From NCBI RefSeq assembly GCF_003865365.1, contig NZ_RQVR01000015.1, positions 1 through 64,000 on the forward strand: a stretch of DNA of 64,000 nucleotides, in the 5' to 3' direction. Positions 15,702 through 23,312 of the stretch are shown piece by piece. The first letter of the stretch is position 1; each line of letters begins with the position of its first letter. This DNA comes from Flavobacterium macacae. GTDB taxonomy: Bacteria; Bacteroidota; Bacteroidia; Flavobacteriales; Flavobacteriaceae. The position numbers and the translations under genes are program-made. The notes beneath the pieces are model-generated. The model was not told the DNA's origin. It saw only the letters and a list, made by a program, of their open reading frames with translations, and did not search any database.

Positions 15702-16448
15702 TTATTTATTCCAAATCCTCCAGCTTTTCTCCGCTTGATATTGCAACATTTCCCAGCCATTTTTAATTTTAGCTCCGTGTTTTTTTGCTTTCTTCAAAAA
15801 AATAGTTTCTTCGGGATTGTAGATCAAATCGTGTGCAATGTGTTTTGAAGTAAAATATTCATACGGAATCGGCGGAAAAGCATCCACATTCGGCGAAGTG
15901 CCAAGTGGCGTGCAATTAACCACAATCTGGTGATTGTCAAAAGTCGTAGCGTTCACTAAATTGTATCCAATGCTTTCACCAGTCGCATCTCTTGAAACAA
16001 AAGTGTAGGTAAGTCCTAATTCTTCCAAAGCAAAAGCAACGCCTTTAGAAGCGCCACCAGTTCCTAAAATCAGGGCTTTTTTATGATGCGGTTCCAATAA
16101 AGGTTTTAGCGATTTCTTAAACCCATAATAGTCTGAATTGTATCCTTTCAGTTTTCCTGATTTGGTAAATTTAATGGTATTTACAGCTCCGATTCGTTGT
16201 GCTTTTTTAGAAATTTTATCCAAATAAGGCATGACAGCTTCCTTGTAAGGAATCGTCACATTCATTCCTTTTAAATTCGGATTGTCTTTGATTATGTTCG
16301 GAAAATCTTCAATCGACGGAATGTCAAAGTTCACATATTCATAATCTTCTAAATTCAAGGACTTAAATTTTTCAGCAAAGTAACCTACGGAAAAAGAATA
16401 TCCGATGTTTTTTCCCAGAAGTCCAAAGCAATTTTTTGTTTTTGGCAT
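15702..16448 (-). CDS. aroE: Shikimate dehydrogenase
   Basis: The 248-residue enzyme reduces 3-dehydroshikimate to shikimate with NADPH in the chorismate pathway. The substrate-binding residues are visible: SFSVG near 18 (shikimate Ser pair), NVTIPYKE near 83 (catalytic Lys), AVNTI near 108 and NSDYYGF near 124 (catalytic Asp). The NADP motif GTGGASKG follows near 149. The length is slightly short for the family (about 270) but has all key sites. It follows the TPR gene with a terminator between them, so it is probably expressed on its own. Confidence 0.93.
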   Translation of the reverse strand: MPKTKNCFGLLGKNIGYSFSVGYFAEKFKSLNLEDYEYVNFDIPSIEDFPNIIKDNPNLKGMNVTIPYKEAVMPYLDKISKKAQRIGAVNTIKFTKSGKLKGYNSDYYGFKKSLKPLLEPHHKKALILGTGGASKGVAFALEELGLTYTFVSRDATGESIGYNLVNATTFDNHQIVVNCTPLGTSPNVDAFPPIPYEYFTSKHIAHDLIYNPEETIFLKKAKKHGAKIKNGWEMLQYQAEKSWRIWNK

Positions 16449-16465
16449 TGTAAAATAGATTCAAT

Positions 16466-16506
16466 AAAAAAGCCTGACAGTTTTAAATCTATCAGGCTTT
16501 TAAAAT
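16466..16506 (-). terminator. Terminator between the TPR gene and aroE
   Basis: AAAGCCTGA (16469-16477) pairs with TCAGGCTTT (16492-16500), 14-nt loop, and a T-run follows on the minus strand. It ends the TPR gene at 16517. Confidence 0.75.
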
Positions 16507-16516
16507 TTTTAAAATA

Positions 16517-17911
16517 TTATTTTTCGTGTTGCGAGATAATTTCTTGAACTTCACTATTCTCCCAAATTGCAGGAAATAAGGTTTCAATCAAAATGTGATT
16601 CTCAAAACTCAAACGCAATCCGTTGCTTAAATGGAATTTTCCTTTTGTGGCGTCGTCTTGCATAAAATACAAGCCTCCCAAACGGTATTCCAACTGAAAT
16701 TCTTCCGGGAAATATTCTGTTGCTTGCAATAACGTGTGGATCGCAGCGTCAAATTCTCCTAGATATTGCAGAATATCCACCCAGAATAACCAAGTATCTA
16801 ATTCATAATCGCCAAATTCTACGGCTTTTCTGTATCCAATCTCCGCTTCTTCGAAAAAATCCAAAGCCCTGTTGATTGTGGCATAACGCTTCCAATACAT
16901 TTTATTTTCGTTATCAATCCCGATGGCTTTGTTTACGTAGAATAATGCTTTTTGGTAATTTTTCTGTCTTACGTAAAAATCAGTAATCGCAATCCAGCCT
17001 TTGTCCAGCAACGGATCTTCGTGCACCGTTTTATGGAAAAACTTCAACGCTTGTGGCTTGTTTCCTAATTTTTCATAACATTTTCCAATTCGAAGCAGGG
17101 CATACGAAGTCGGATCGTCTAATTCAATCGTACGATTATAGCTTTCGATGGCTTCTTCATAACGTTTCAATCTTTCTAACGATTTGGCTTTTTCCATAAA
17201 AGCACCCATAAATTCGTCATCAATCATTGACGCATAATCAAAGCATCTTAAGGCATTTTCGTAATCCTTTAGCCCGTAATATAAGCGCCCGCTTTGGTGC
17301 CAAGCAATTTCGCTGTAGGGATTCTTATCAATATATTTTTCTAAAAATGCAACAGCTTCTATGTTTTGGTCTAAAAATTCAAAGCAATAAACCACGTTAT
17401 ACAAGGCGGCTTGGTCTTCAATATCTTCTTCAAGACATTTGATGAAATTATCTTTCGCCAGTTCAAGACTGTCCATAAAAAGGTATTCCATACCAATTAA
17501 ATTATAGACATCGGCATAATCATCAGTAAGTTTTAATGCTTGCTGTAACAGTTCAACGGCCTTTTCGTGGTCGTCTCTTTTAGAATAAATATTTGCTTTT
17601 TGGATATAAATTTCTTCATTCTGTGGCTCAATTGCGTAGAGCTCATTCAATAGCCTTTCGGCTATTTCTAGCTTGTCATCATACACCAGCATTTCTACTT
17701 GTACTAATTTTAAGCCCGTAGATTTGGGGTGTTGCTCAAGCGCTAATTTTAAGGCTTTCTTGGCCAGTGACGCCTTACCCATATCCAAATAGTGAAGAAT
17801 AATTTCTTCAAATTCTTCTGAATCAAAGAAGAGAACTTTATTGGTTTTCAACATAGATTCGAACTTGGACAAGGATAAATTGTAATCTTCTTCATCGTGA
17901 CTCAAATGCAT
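16517..17911 (-). CDS. Tetratricopeptide repeat protein, cytoplasmic
   Basis: The 464-residue protein has no signal peptide and consists of tandem TPR units of about 34 residues from residue 35 to the C terminus (for example EIYIQKANIYSKRDDHEKAV, ALLRIGKCYEKLGNKPQAL). Spacing of G, Y, A and P positions suggests roughly ten repeats. TPR proteins are protein-protein scaffolds; no partner is apparent. It is likely transcribed alone, closed by the terminator at 16466-16506. Confidence 0.85.
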   Translation of the reverse strand: MHLSHDEEDYNLSLSKFESMLKTNKVLFFDSEEFEEIILHYLDMGKASLAKKALKLALEQHPKSTGLKLVQVEMLVYDDKLEIAERLLNELYAIEPQNEEIYIQKANIYSKRDDHEKAVELLQQALKLTDDYADVYNLIGMEYLFMDSLELAKDNFIKCLEEDIEDQAALYNVVYCFEFLDQNIEAVAFLEKYIDKNPYSEIAWHQSGRLYYGLKDYENALRCFDYASMIDDEFMGAFMEKAKSLERLKRYEEAIESYNRTIELDDPTSYALLRIGKCYEKLGNKPQALKFFHKTVHEDPLLDKGWIAITDFYVRQKNYQKALFYVNKAIGIDNENKMYWKRYATINRALDFFEEAEIGYRKAVEFGDYELDTWLFWVDILQYLGEFDAAIHTLLQATEYFPEEFQLEYRLGGLYFMQDDATKGKFHLSNGLRLSFENHILIETLFPAIWENSEVQEIISQHEK

Positions 17912-18044
17912 AGGCTGGGTTTTAAAATTATCCTTAATAAATTTAGGAAACGTGTCTCTTTTTTTTGAGGCAATGCTGAAATGTTGTGAACAATTTAATT
18001 AACAGAAATTGTTCTATTAAGTTAGTGAATTTTTGTGATAAATC

Positions 18045-19238
18045 CTATTTGTTTAATGAGGCTAATATTTCATCCATTACTTCTAAAATAATGGCGCAGC
18101 CTTCTTTAATTTCTTCTTCAGAAATGTTCAGCGGCGGCGTAATTCGTATCGCTTTTCCTTCAAATAACAGCCAGAATAAAATCAATCCTTTATCTTGGCA
18201 TTTTAAAATTACTTGGTTCGTAATTTCGGCATCTGCAGTCATTGTGGCAAGCATCAATCCGCGTCCTCGCACATCTTGTATCAAAGGATGTACCAAAAGC
18301 GAACGGAACAATTTTTCTTTTTCTAACGTTTGTGCTATCAGGTCAGTTTCAGTGATTTCCTGTAAAGTGGCCAAACAAGCGGCCGCTATGACAGGATGTC
18401 CGCCAAAAGTGGTGATATGCCCTAATTTTGGATTATGGGTTAACAAATCCATCATTTCTGACGAAGCTGTGAACGCGCCGACCGGCATGCCGCCACCCAT
18501 TCCTTTTCCTAATATAATTACGTCAGGAACAACATCATAGTTTTCAAAACCGAACAATTTTCCGGTTCTTCCAAAGCCAGGCTGGATTTCGTCGATGATC
18601 ATTAAAGCGCCCACTTCAGTACATCTTTCCCTGACTTTTTTCAAAAAACCATTTTCAGGTTGAATAAATCCAGCGCCACCCTGAATGCTTTCCAAAATAA
18701 TTCCGGCTGTTTTGGTCGTAATTTTCTGTAAATCTTCTTCATTGTTAAACGTAATGAAATCCACATCGGGTATCAGTGGCCGAAAAATTTGTTTTCTTTC
18801 TTCAAAACCCATCACGCTCATCGAACCCATCGTGTTTCCGTGATAGGCATTGTTGCATGAAATTAATTGGCTTCTTCCGGTAACTCTTCGGGCTAATTTT
18901 AACGCGCCTTCTGTAGCTTCGGTTCCAGAATTAACCAAATAGGTTTTGTCTAAAGGTTTTGGAAGCAAGGACGCTAATAATTTGCAAAATTCAACTGCCG
19001 GACTTTGCGCATATTCTCCATAAACCATGACGTGGGAATATTTGTCCAGTTGGTTTTTTATCGCATCATTGACCCTTTTGTTTTGGTGTCCCAACGTGCA
19101 GGCGGAAACTCCGGCCACAAAATCAAGGTATTTTTTGCTGTTTGTGTCGTAAATGTAAGAACCGATGGCGTGAGAAACTTCTATGCCGAGTGGGTAAGGG
19201 GAAGTCTGTGCCTGGTATTTGTGGAAATCTTTAATCAT
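18045..19238 (-). CDS. Class III PLP-dependent aminotransferase (ornithine/acetylornithine-like)
   Basis: This 397-residue fold-type I enzyme has NSGTEATEGALKLAR near 103, the DEIQPGFGRTG motif near 223 with the cofactor Asp, and ILGKGMGGGMPVG near 253 with the Schiff-base Lys. It transfers an amino group from an omega-amine donor to 2-oxoglutarate. The subgroup is broad (ornithine, acetylornithine, 4-aminobutyrate), and the natural substrate cannot be fixed from sequence. It lies 57 bp downstream of the OstA-like gene on the same strand with no clear terminator between them, so it may be co-transcribed. Confidence 0.88.
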   Translation of the reverse strand: MIKDFHKYQAQTSPYPLGIEVSHAIGSYIYDTNSKKYLDFVAGVSACTLGHQNKRVNDAIKNQLDKYSHVMVYGEYAQSPAVEFCKLLASLLPKPLDKTYLVNSGTEATEGALKLARRVTGRSQLISCNNAYHGNTMGSMSVMGFEERKQIFRPLIPDVDFITFNNEEDLQKITTKTAGIILESIQGGAGFIQPENGFLKKVRERCTEVGALMIIDEIQPGFGRTGKLFGFENYDVVPDVIILGKGMGGGMPVGAFTASSEMMDLLTHNPKLGHITTFGGHPVIAAACLATLQEITETDLIAQTLEKEKLFRSLLVHPLIQDVRGRGLMLATMTADAEITNQVILKCQDKGLILFWLLFEGKAIRITPPLNISEEEIKEGCAIILEVMDEILASLNK

Positions 19239-19295
19239 TGTATGTGTAATCGTGTAATCGTTTATTTGTAAGACTGATCTAAAATTTGCAATCTA

Positions 19296-20942
19296 TTACT
19301 GAACTTTTGCTTTCGTTTCCGGATTGTTTTTGTCGTAATCTAAAGTTTCCTTTCGAACTTCCATCGGGACATCTGGTTTTGCTTTTTCAGCTCGGGTTCG
19401 TTTCAAAATCTTTTCGTGAAGGTCTTTTTCTTCTTGCGGAAAAATATCGTCTTTTGTCTTTATTATTTCATCGCCGCGCCAAATAAATCCTTTGAGTTTC
19501 CGTGCGTTTTCGGGCAGGTCTTTTTCTGGATAACTTTCACTTTCTGGTTTTATAAGCGACGTTACTGATGTAATTTGATTGTCTTCTAATTCCATATGAA
19601 TCGCACTACTTGTTCCTTTGTCAATGGCTTGTAATTCGCCTTTGTCATAAGCATAATAAATCTTTTCAGTATTTTTAACCAGATCGACTTCGTATAATTT
19701 ATTGTCCCGAAACTTTCCGTATAAATTGACGCCCTTGACCTGATTATAGCCTTTTCCGAGTGTGTCTTTCGAAACGAGAAATGCATCGGTTAAAACTTTA
19801 AGGGAATCTAATTTTTCTGTCTGTGTATTTGAAATCAGGTGAATCAGTTTTCCGGTCAATTGATTTTCGCCATTCCAGACTACTGGTTTTCCGATCAATT
19901 GTGTCAGGCCATTTTTTTCGCTGGAATGCAAGGAATCACATTTTCCGCTCATGTCGATTTTATAAAATCGAACATTATTGAAAGCGCGGATGATTCGGTT
20001 TTCCGGTTTTCCGGTAACCATCAATTTTTTCCCGTGAATGTATAAAGTATCTTTTTCAATCAAGGTTTCTGCGACGGCGTGTTTTGTCATGACCAAGGAA
20101 TCTTGGTTTCTGAAAACTTCGCCATAATGGCCTCGAACGATTCCTTTATTGATAGAATCGGTAATTTTTACGTTATTCGTCGCTGAAGCAAATTCTCTAT
20201 TTCGATCATAATACAAGCTGTCCCCTTCAATCAGGCGGTTGTTGTATTTGATGTACGAGTTTTTTACGAAGTGTGCAAAATTTTTCTTGGTATCATAAAA
20301 TCCTTTTTCCGTGTAAATAAAATTTTCCTTGCTGGTAATTGTCGAAGGCCCAAATAAATAGGAGTGGCCCGAATTGGAATAATAATCCAAATGGTTCGAC
20401 TTGATTACATATTTTGGGTTCGTAATCGTAACTGCCGTCAAAAACTGGAATTTCTTTTGGTCTAAATAATACCTTCCTGATTTGCTTTTTAGCGTATTTT
20501 CTTGGTCTTTAATGGTTCCGTAAGTGGTGTAATAGGCCTGCTGAACCCTTCTGTCAAAGTTGACTGTGTCTGTGGTCAGCGTCATTTTTGGGTCGCGCAT
20601 CACCACGTTTCCCGTTGCAAAAGCAAATTTTGTGTTTCCACGATATTCGGCATATTTACTGTCCATAAAAACGGTGTCGCCTTGGTTCATTTTTACGTCA
20701 CCAAAAGCTTTTACATAGTTCTCTTTATTAAAAAGATAGGCTACGTTACAGCTCATTCGAACACCGTCGTGGATTAAGCGAACATTGCCGCGATAGCGAA
20801 TTGCTCCGGGAACTTCCGTCTGCTGTATGTCAACCATATCTGAATTTTCAACCACAATCTTTTTTGGTGGCGCCTGAGCAAACAGCGAGTTGAAGCTCAA
20901 CAAGATAAAAAGTCCGGCAAGAAATAAAAAGTGTTTTTTCAA
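19296..20942 (-). CDS. OstA-like protein (lipopolysaccharide transport family)
   Basis: The 548-residue exported protein begins with a signal peptide (KKHFLFLAGLFILLSF ... FAQ) and has repeated OstA/LptA beta-jellyroll strands (SGRYYLDQKKFQF, YLFGPSTIT, VKITDSINKG). OstA/LptA/LptD proteins move lipopolysaccharide across the periplasm. The Bacteroidetes OstA-like form is periplasmic and longer than LptA. The start was chosen at TTG 20942: an in-frame TTG at 20981 exists, but a TAAATTTG -7 box (minus strand, 20967-20960) lies between them, and the later start gives a clean signal peptide. The alternative N terminus would add 13 residues. Confidence 0.85.
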   Translation of the reverse strand: MKKHFLFLAGLFILLSFNSLFAQAPPKKIVVENSDMVDIQQTEVPGAIRYRGNVRLIHDGVRMSCNVAYLFNKENYVKAFGDVKMNQGDTVFMDSKYAEYRGNTKFAFATGNVVMRDPKMTLTTDTVNFDRRVQQAYYTTYGTIKDQENTLKSKSGRYYLDQKKFQFLTAVTITNPKYVIKSNHLDYYSNSGHSYLFGPSTITSKENFIYTEKGFYDTKKNFAHFVKNSYIKYNNRLIEGDSLYYDRNREFASATNNVKITDSINKGIVRGHYGEVFRNQDSLVMTKHAVAETLIEKDTLYIHGKKLMVTGKPENRIIRAFNNVRFYKIDMSGKCDSLHSSEKNGLTQLIGKPVVWNGENQLTGKLIHLISNTQTEKLDSLKVLTDAFLVSKDTLGKGYNQVKGVNLYGKFRDNKLYEVDLVKNTEKIYYAYDKGELQAIDKGTSSAIHMELEDNQITSVTSLIKPESESYPEKDLPENARKLKGFIWRGDEIIKTKDDIFPQEEKDLHEKILKRTRAEKAKPDVPMEVRKETLDYDKNNPETKAKVQ

Positions 20943-20959
20943 TGGAAAATATTTTGGGT

Positions 20960-20967
20960 CAAATTTA
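20960..20967 (-). promoter_or_regulatory. -7 box before the OstA-like gene
   Basis: TAAATTTG on the minus strand matches TAnnTTTG and lies 17 bp upstream of the chosen TTG start. No convincing -33 TTG is seen at the right distance. Confidence 0.4.
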
Positions 20968-21127
20968 ATTAAAATCTGCAAACTTGATTTTTAATTAAGA
21001 ATTATTTGTGCAAATTGTTTTAACAGTTAATTATAGCAAATGCACGAATTTTTTTCTCTTTTGCTACAAATTTTAAGCATTAAAAGTTTTTTGTGTTGTA
21101 AGTTCTAAATCTTTAAAATTCGGTATT

Positions 21128-21163
21128 AAAAAAAACGCCTTGATTTTGTCAAGGCGTTTTCTA
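21128..21163 (-). terminator. Terminator of purA
   Basis: AAAACGCCTTGA (21132-21143) and TCAAGGCGTTTT (21149-21160) form a perfect 12-bp stem with a 5-nt loop. On the minus strand it runs into T-rich sequence, right after the purA stop. Confidence 0.9.
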
Positions 21164-22435
21164 CTATTTATTTATCGTTTGAGTCCTATCTGGACCAACT
21201 GAAATGACCTTGATCGGAACTTCAACAAAATTTTCGATAAACTCAACATATTCTTTTAATTCTGATGGAAGCTCTTCATATGAAGTCATTCCTGTCAAAT
21301 CTGCTTTCCAGCCTTTTTTCTCTACATAAATAGGAGAAACATTTTCTGGCTCGATATTATATGGCAAATGGTCAATTTCTTGGCCTTTGTAATCGTAAGC
21401 CGTACATACTTTCAAGCTTTCAAATCCTGATAAAACATCGCCTTTCATCATGTATAAAGCGGTAACTCCGTTTACCTGAATGGCATATTTCAACGCAACC
21501 AAGTCCAACCAGCCACAACGTCTTGCACGACCAGTAACCGAACCAAATTCGTTACCAACCTTTGCCATTGTTTCGCCGTCTTTGTCAAAAAGCTCAGTAG
21601 GGAAAGGTCCGCTGCCCACTCTTGTTGTATACGCCTTGAAAATTCCGAAAACTTCTTTTACTTTATTTGGAGCAATTCCCAAACCAGTACAAGCTCCTGC
21701 AGCAGTTGTGTTTGAAGAAGTCACAAAAGGATAGGTTCCGAAATCAATATCAAGCAAAGAACCTTGCGCTCCTTCTGCCAAAATTGATTTTCCTTCCTTC
21801 ATCGCTTTGTTCAAATATTCTTCACTGTCAATAAACTGCAATGTTTTTAGAACTTCGATAGATTCAAAGAATTCTTCTTCCAATTCTTTTAGATCATATT
21901 GCAGGTCAACATTGTAAAACGCAATCATTGCTTCGTGCTTGTCAGCCAAAGCTCTGTATCGGTCTTTGAAATCTTCCAATTCGATGTCACCCACACGAAG
22001 ACCGTTTCTTCCTGTTTTGTCCATATAAGTTGGACCGATTCCTTTCAACGTAGAACCAATTTTTGCCTTGCCTTTTGAGGCTTCAGAAGCAGCGTCTAAA
22101 AGACGGTGTGTCGGCAGAATAAGGTGTGCTTTTCTTGAAATGATCAATCTTGACTGGATGTCGATATCAAATTTTGCCAAACCTTCCAGCTCTTTTTGAA
22201 AAACGACTGGGTCGATAACGACACCGTTTCCAATAATGTTGATTGATTTTTTATGAAAAATCCCAGAAGGAATCGTTCTCAAAACGTGCTTGATTCCGTC
22301 AAATTCTAAGGTGTGTCCCGCATTTGGGCCACCTTGAAAACGAGCAATAATATCATACTTTGAAGTAAGAACGTCAACAATTTTTCCTTTGCCTTCGTCA
22401 CCCCACTGCAATCCGAGTAGTAAATCTACGGTCAT
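21164..22435 (-). CDS. purA: Adenylosuccinate synthetase
   Basis: The 423-residue enzyme makes adenylosuccinate from IMP, aspartate and GTP, the first step to AMP. GDEGKGK (residues 12-18) is the phosphate-binding and catalytic Asp loop. NAGHT near 40 carries the catalytic His, and GTTPMD-like GPTYMDK near 129 and TTRVGSGPFPTE near 270 complete the IMP site. Length and motif order are standard. It is the second gene of a fur-purA unit with a 27-bp gap, ending in a strong terminator. Confidence 0.96.
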   Translation of the reverse strand: MTVDLLLGLQWGDEGKGKIVDVLTSKYDIIARFQGGPNAGHTLEFDGIKHVLRTIPSGIFHKKSINIIGNGVVIDPVVFQKELEGLAKFDIDIQSRLIISRKAHLILPTHRLLDAASEASKGKAKIGSTLKGIGPTYMDKTGRNGLRVGDIELEDFKDRYRALADKHEAMIAFYNVDLQYDLKELEEEFFESIEVLKTLQFIDSEEYLNKAMKEGKSILAEGAQGSLLDIDFGTYPFVTSSNTTAAGACTGLGIAPNKVKEVFGIFKAYTTRVGSGPFPTELFDKDGETMAKVGNEFGSVTGRARRCGWLDLVALKYAIQVNGVTALYMMKGDVLSGFESLKVCTAYDYKGQEIDHLPYNIEPENVSPIYVEKKGWKADLTGMTSYEELPSELKEYVEFIENFVEVPIKVISVGPDRTQTINK

Positions 22436-22462
22436 TCTTTTAGTTGTTTGTGTGTTGTTTAT

Positions 22463-22927
22463 TTATTCTTTAGGTGTAGTCTTTTTGTTTCCATAAAAAT
22501 ACAAAGAGTGATTGTGAATTTCGATGTCAAAAATCTCTTCAATCGTCTTTTTGATGGTTTGAATTCTAGGGTCACAAAACTCGATAACTTCGCCCGAATC
22601 GGTCATGATGATATGGTCGTGCTGTTTATCGAAATATGATTTTTCGTAATGCGCTTGGTTTTGTCCAAACTGGTGTTTTCTTACCAGCGCACAGTCCAAT
22701 AAAAGTTCAATCGTGTTGTAAAGCGTGGCTCTGCTAACGCGATAGTTCTTGTTTTTCATCTTGATATAAAGTGATTCGATATCAAAATGTTCTTCATTAT
22801 CGTAAATTTCCTGAAGTATAGCATAGCGTTCAGGAGTTTTGCGATGTCCTTTGTTCTCAAGATATTTTGTAAAAACATTTTTTACAATCTCTTGATTCTT
22901 ATTGTTATCTACCGAAATTAGTGTCAT
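22463..22927 (-). CDS. Fur family transcriptional regulator
   Basis: The 154-residue protein has the Fur winged-helix ([14 protein letters not shown], then [20 protein letters not shown]) and a C-terminal dimer domain with [17 protein letters not shown]. Fur proteins sense iron, zinc, manganese or peroxide. The first structural-zinc Cys pair normally present at this point (CxxCG) is replaced by MTDSG, so this zinc site appears lost. The start was set at ATG 22927. A TTG at 22936 overlaps the -7 box, so the transcript probably begins almost at the ATG (leaderless). It is co-transcribed with purA. The metal sensed is unknown. Confidence 0.88.
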   Translation of the reverse strand: MTLISVDNNKNQEIVKNVFTKYLENKGHRKTPERYAILQEIYDNEEHFDIESLYIKMKNKNYRVSRATLYNTIELLLDCALVRKHQFGQNQAHYEKSYFDKQHDHIIMTDSGEVIEFCDPRIQTIKKTIEEIFDIEIHNHSLYFYGNKKTTPKE

Positions 22928-22933
22928 ATCCTG

Positions 22934-22963
22934 CAAAGATAATTTATTTTATCCAAGTACCAA
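22934..22963 (-). promoter_or_regulatory. Promoter of fur-purA
   Basis: On the minus strand, TTG (22963-22961) and TATCTTTG (22941-22934) are separated by 19 bp, a full match to the Bacteroidetes consensus. The predicted transcript start falls within a few bases of the fur ATG. Confidence 0.75.
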
Positions 22964-22984
22964 GTTTCTCGTTTGCTGAATTGC

Positions 22985-23176
22985 ACAAATGGATCGTTAA
23001 AGTTCTTTTTGATGTTTTTTCAGGAAGCTATTCCCGCTTTCCGCTGCAAGTCCTCGCCGTCAAAGCTTTTTTCTAAGCCACAAAACGAGCTTCCTCTGGT
23101 CGCTGTTTTCTGTCAAGAAAAAAGAGCTTTTCCGTCTGCGGGCTTTCCGCTATAATTGGGGCTAGTTAGCGAACTT
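22985..23176 (+). repeat. Structured intergenic element, copy C (type II, expanded)
   Basis: CCCG (23033-23036) pairs with TGGG (23157-23160) through a G-T wobble. The arm is longer than in other copies: an outer A/T-rich stem (23062-23074 with 23116-23130) encloses a second hairpin (23082-23090 with 23102-23109). TTCAGGAA, TTCCCGCTTTCCGC and the GGGGCTA end are shared with the family. AAGTTC (23000-23005) and GAACTT (23171-23176) could close the whole element. Both neighbours (fur, relA/spoT) are on the minus strand. Nothing else is seen in this 376-bp gap apart from the fur promoter. Confidence 0.78.
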
Positions 23177-23312
23177 GTGTCTGAAGATTGTGGTGAAGCT
23201 TGGTGCCAGATTCCTCATTCACTGCAGAATTCTTATGATTTCATTTTGATTTTTTAAAATCCTTCTGTAAAAATGATTTGTTTTAATTACTTGAAATACC
23301 AAGAGTTTTAGA

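Noticed and set aside
17986..18540. 184-codon plus-strand ORF antisense to the aminotransferase
   Set aside because: Overlaps the well-supported aminotransferase gene and has shadow-like composition.
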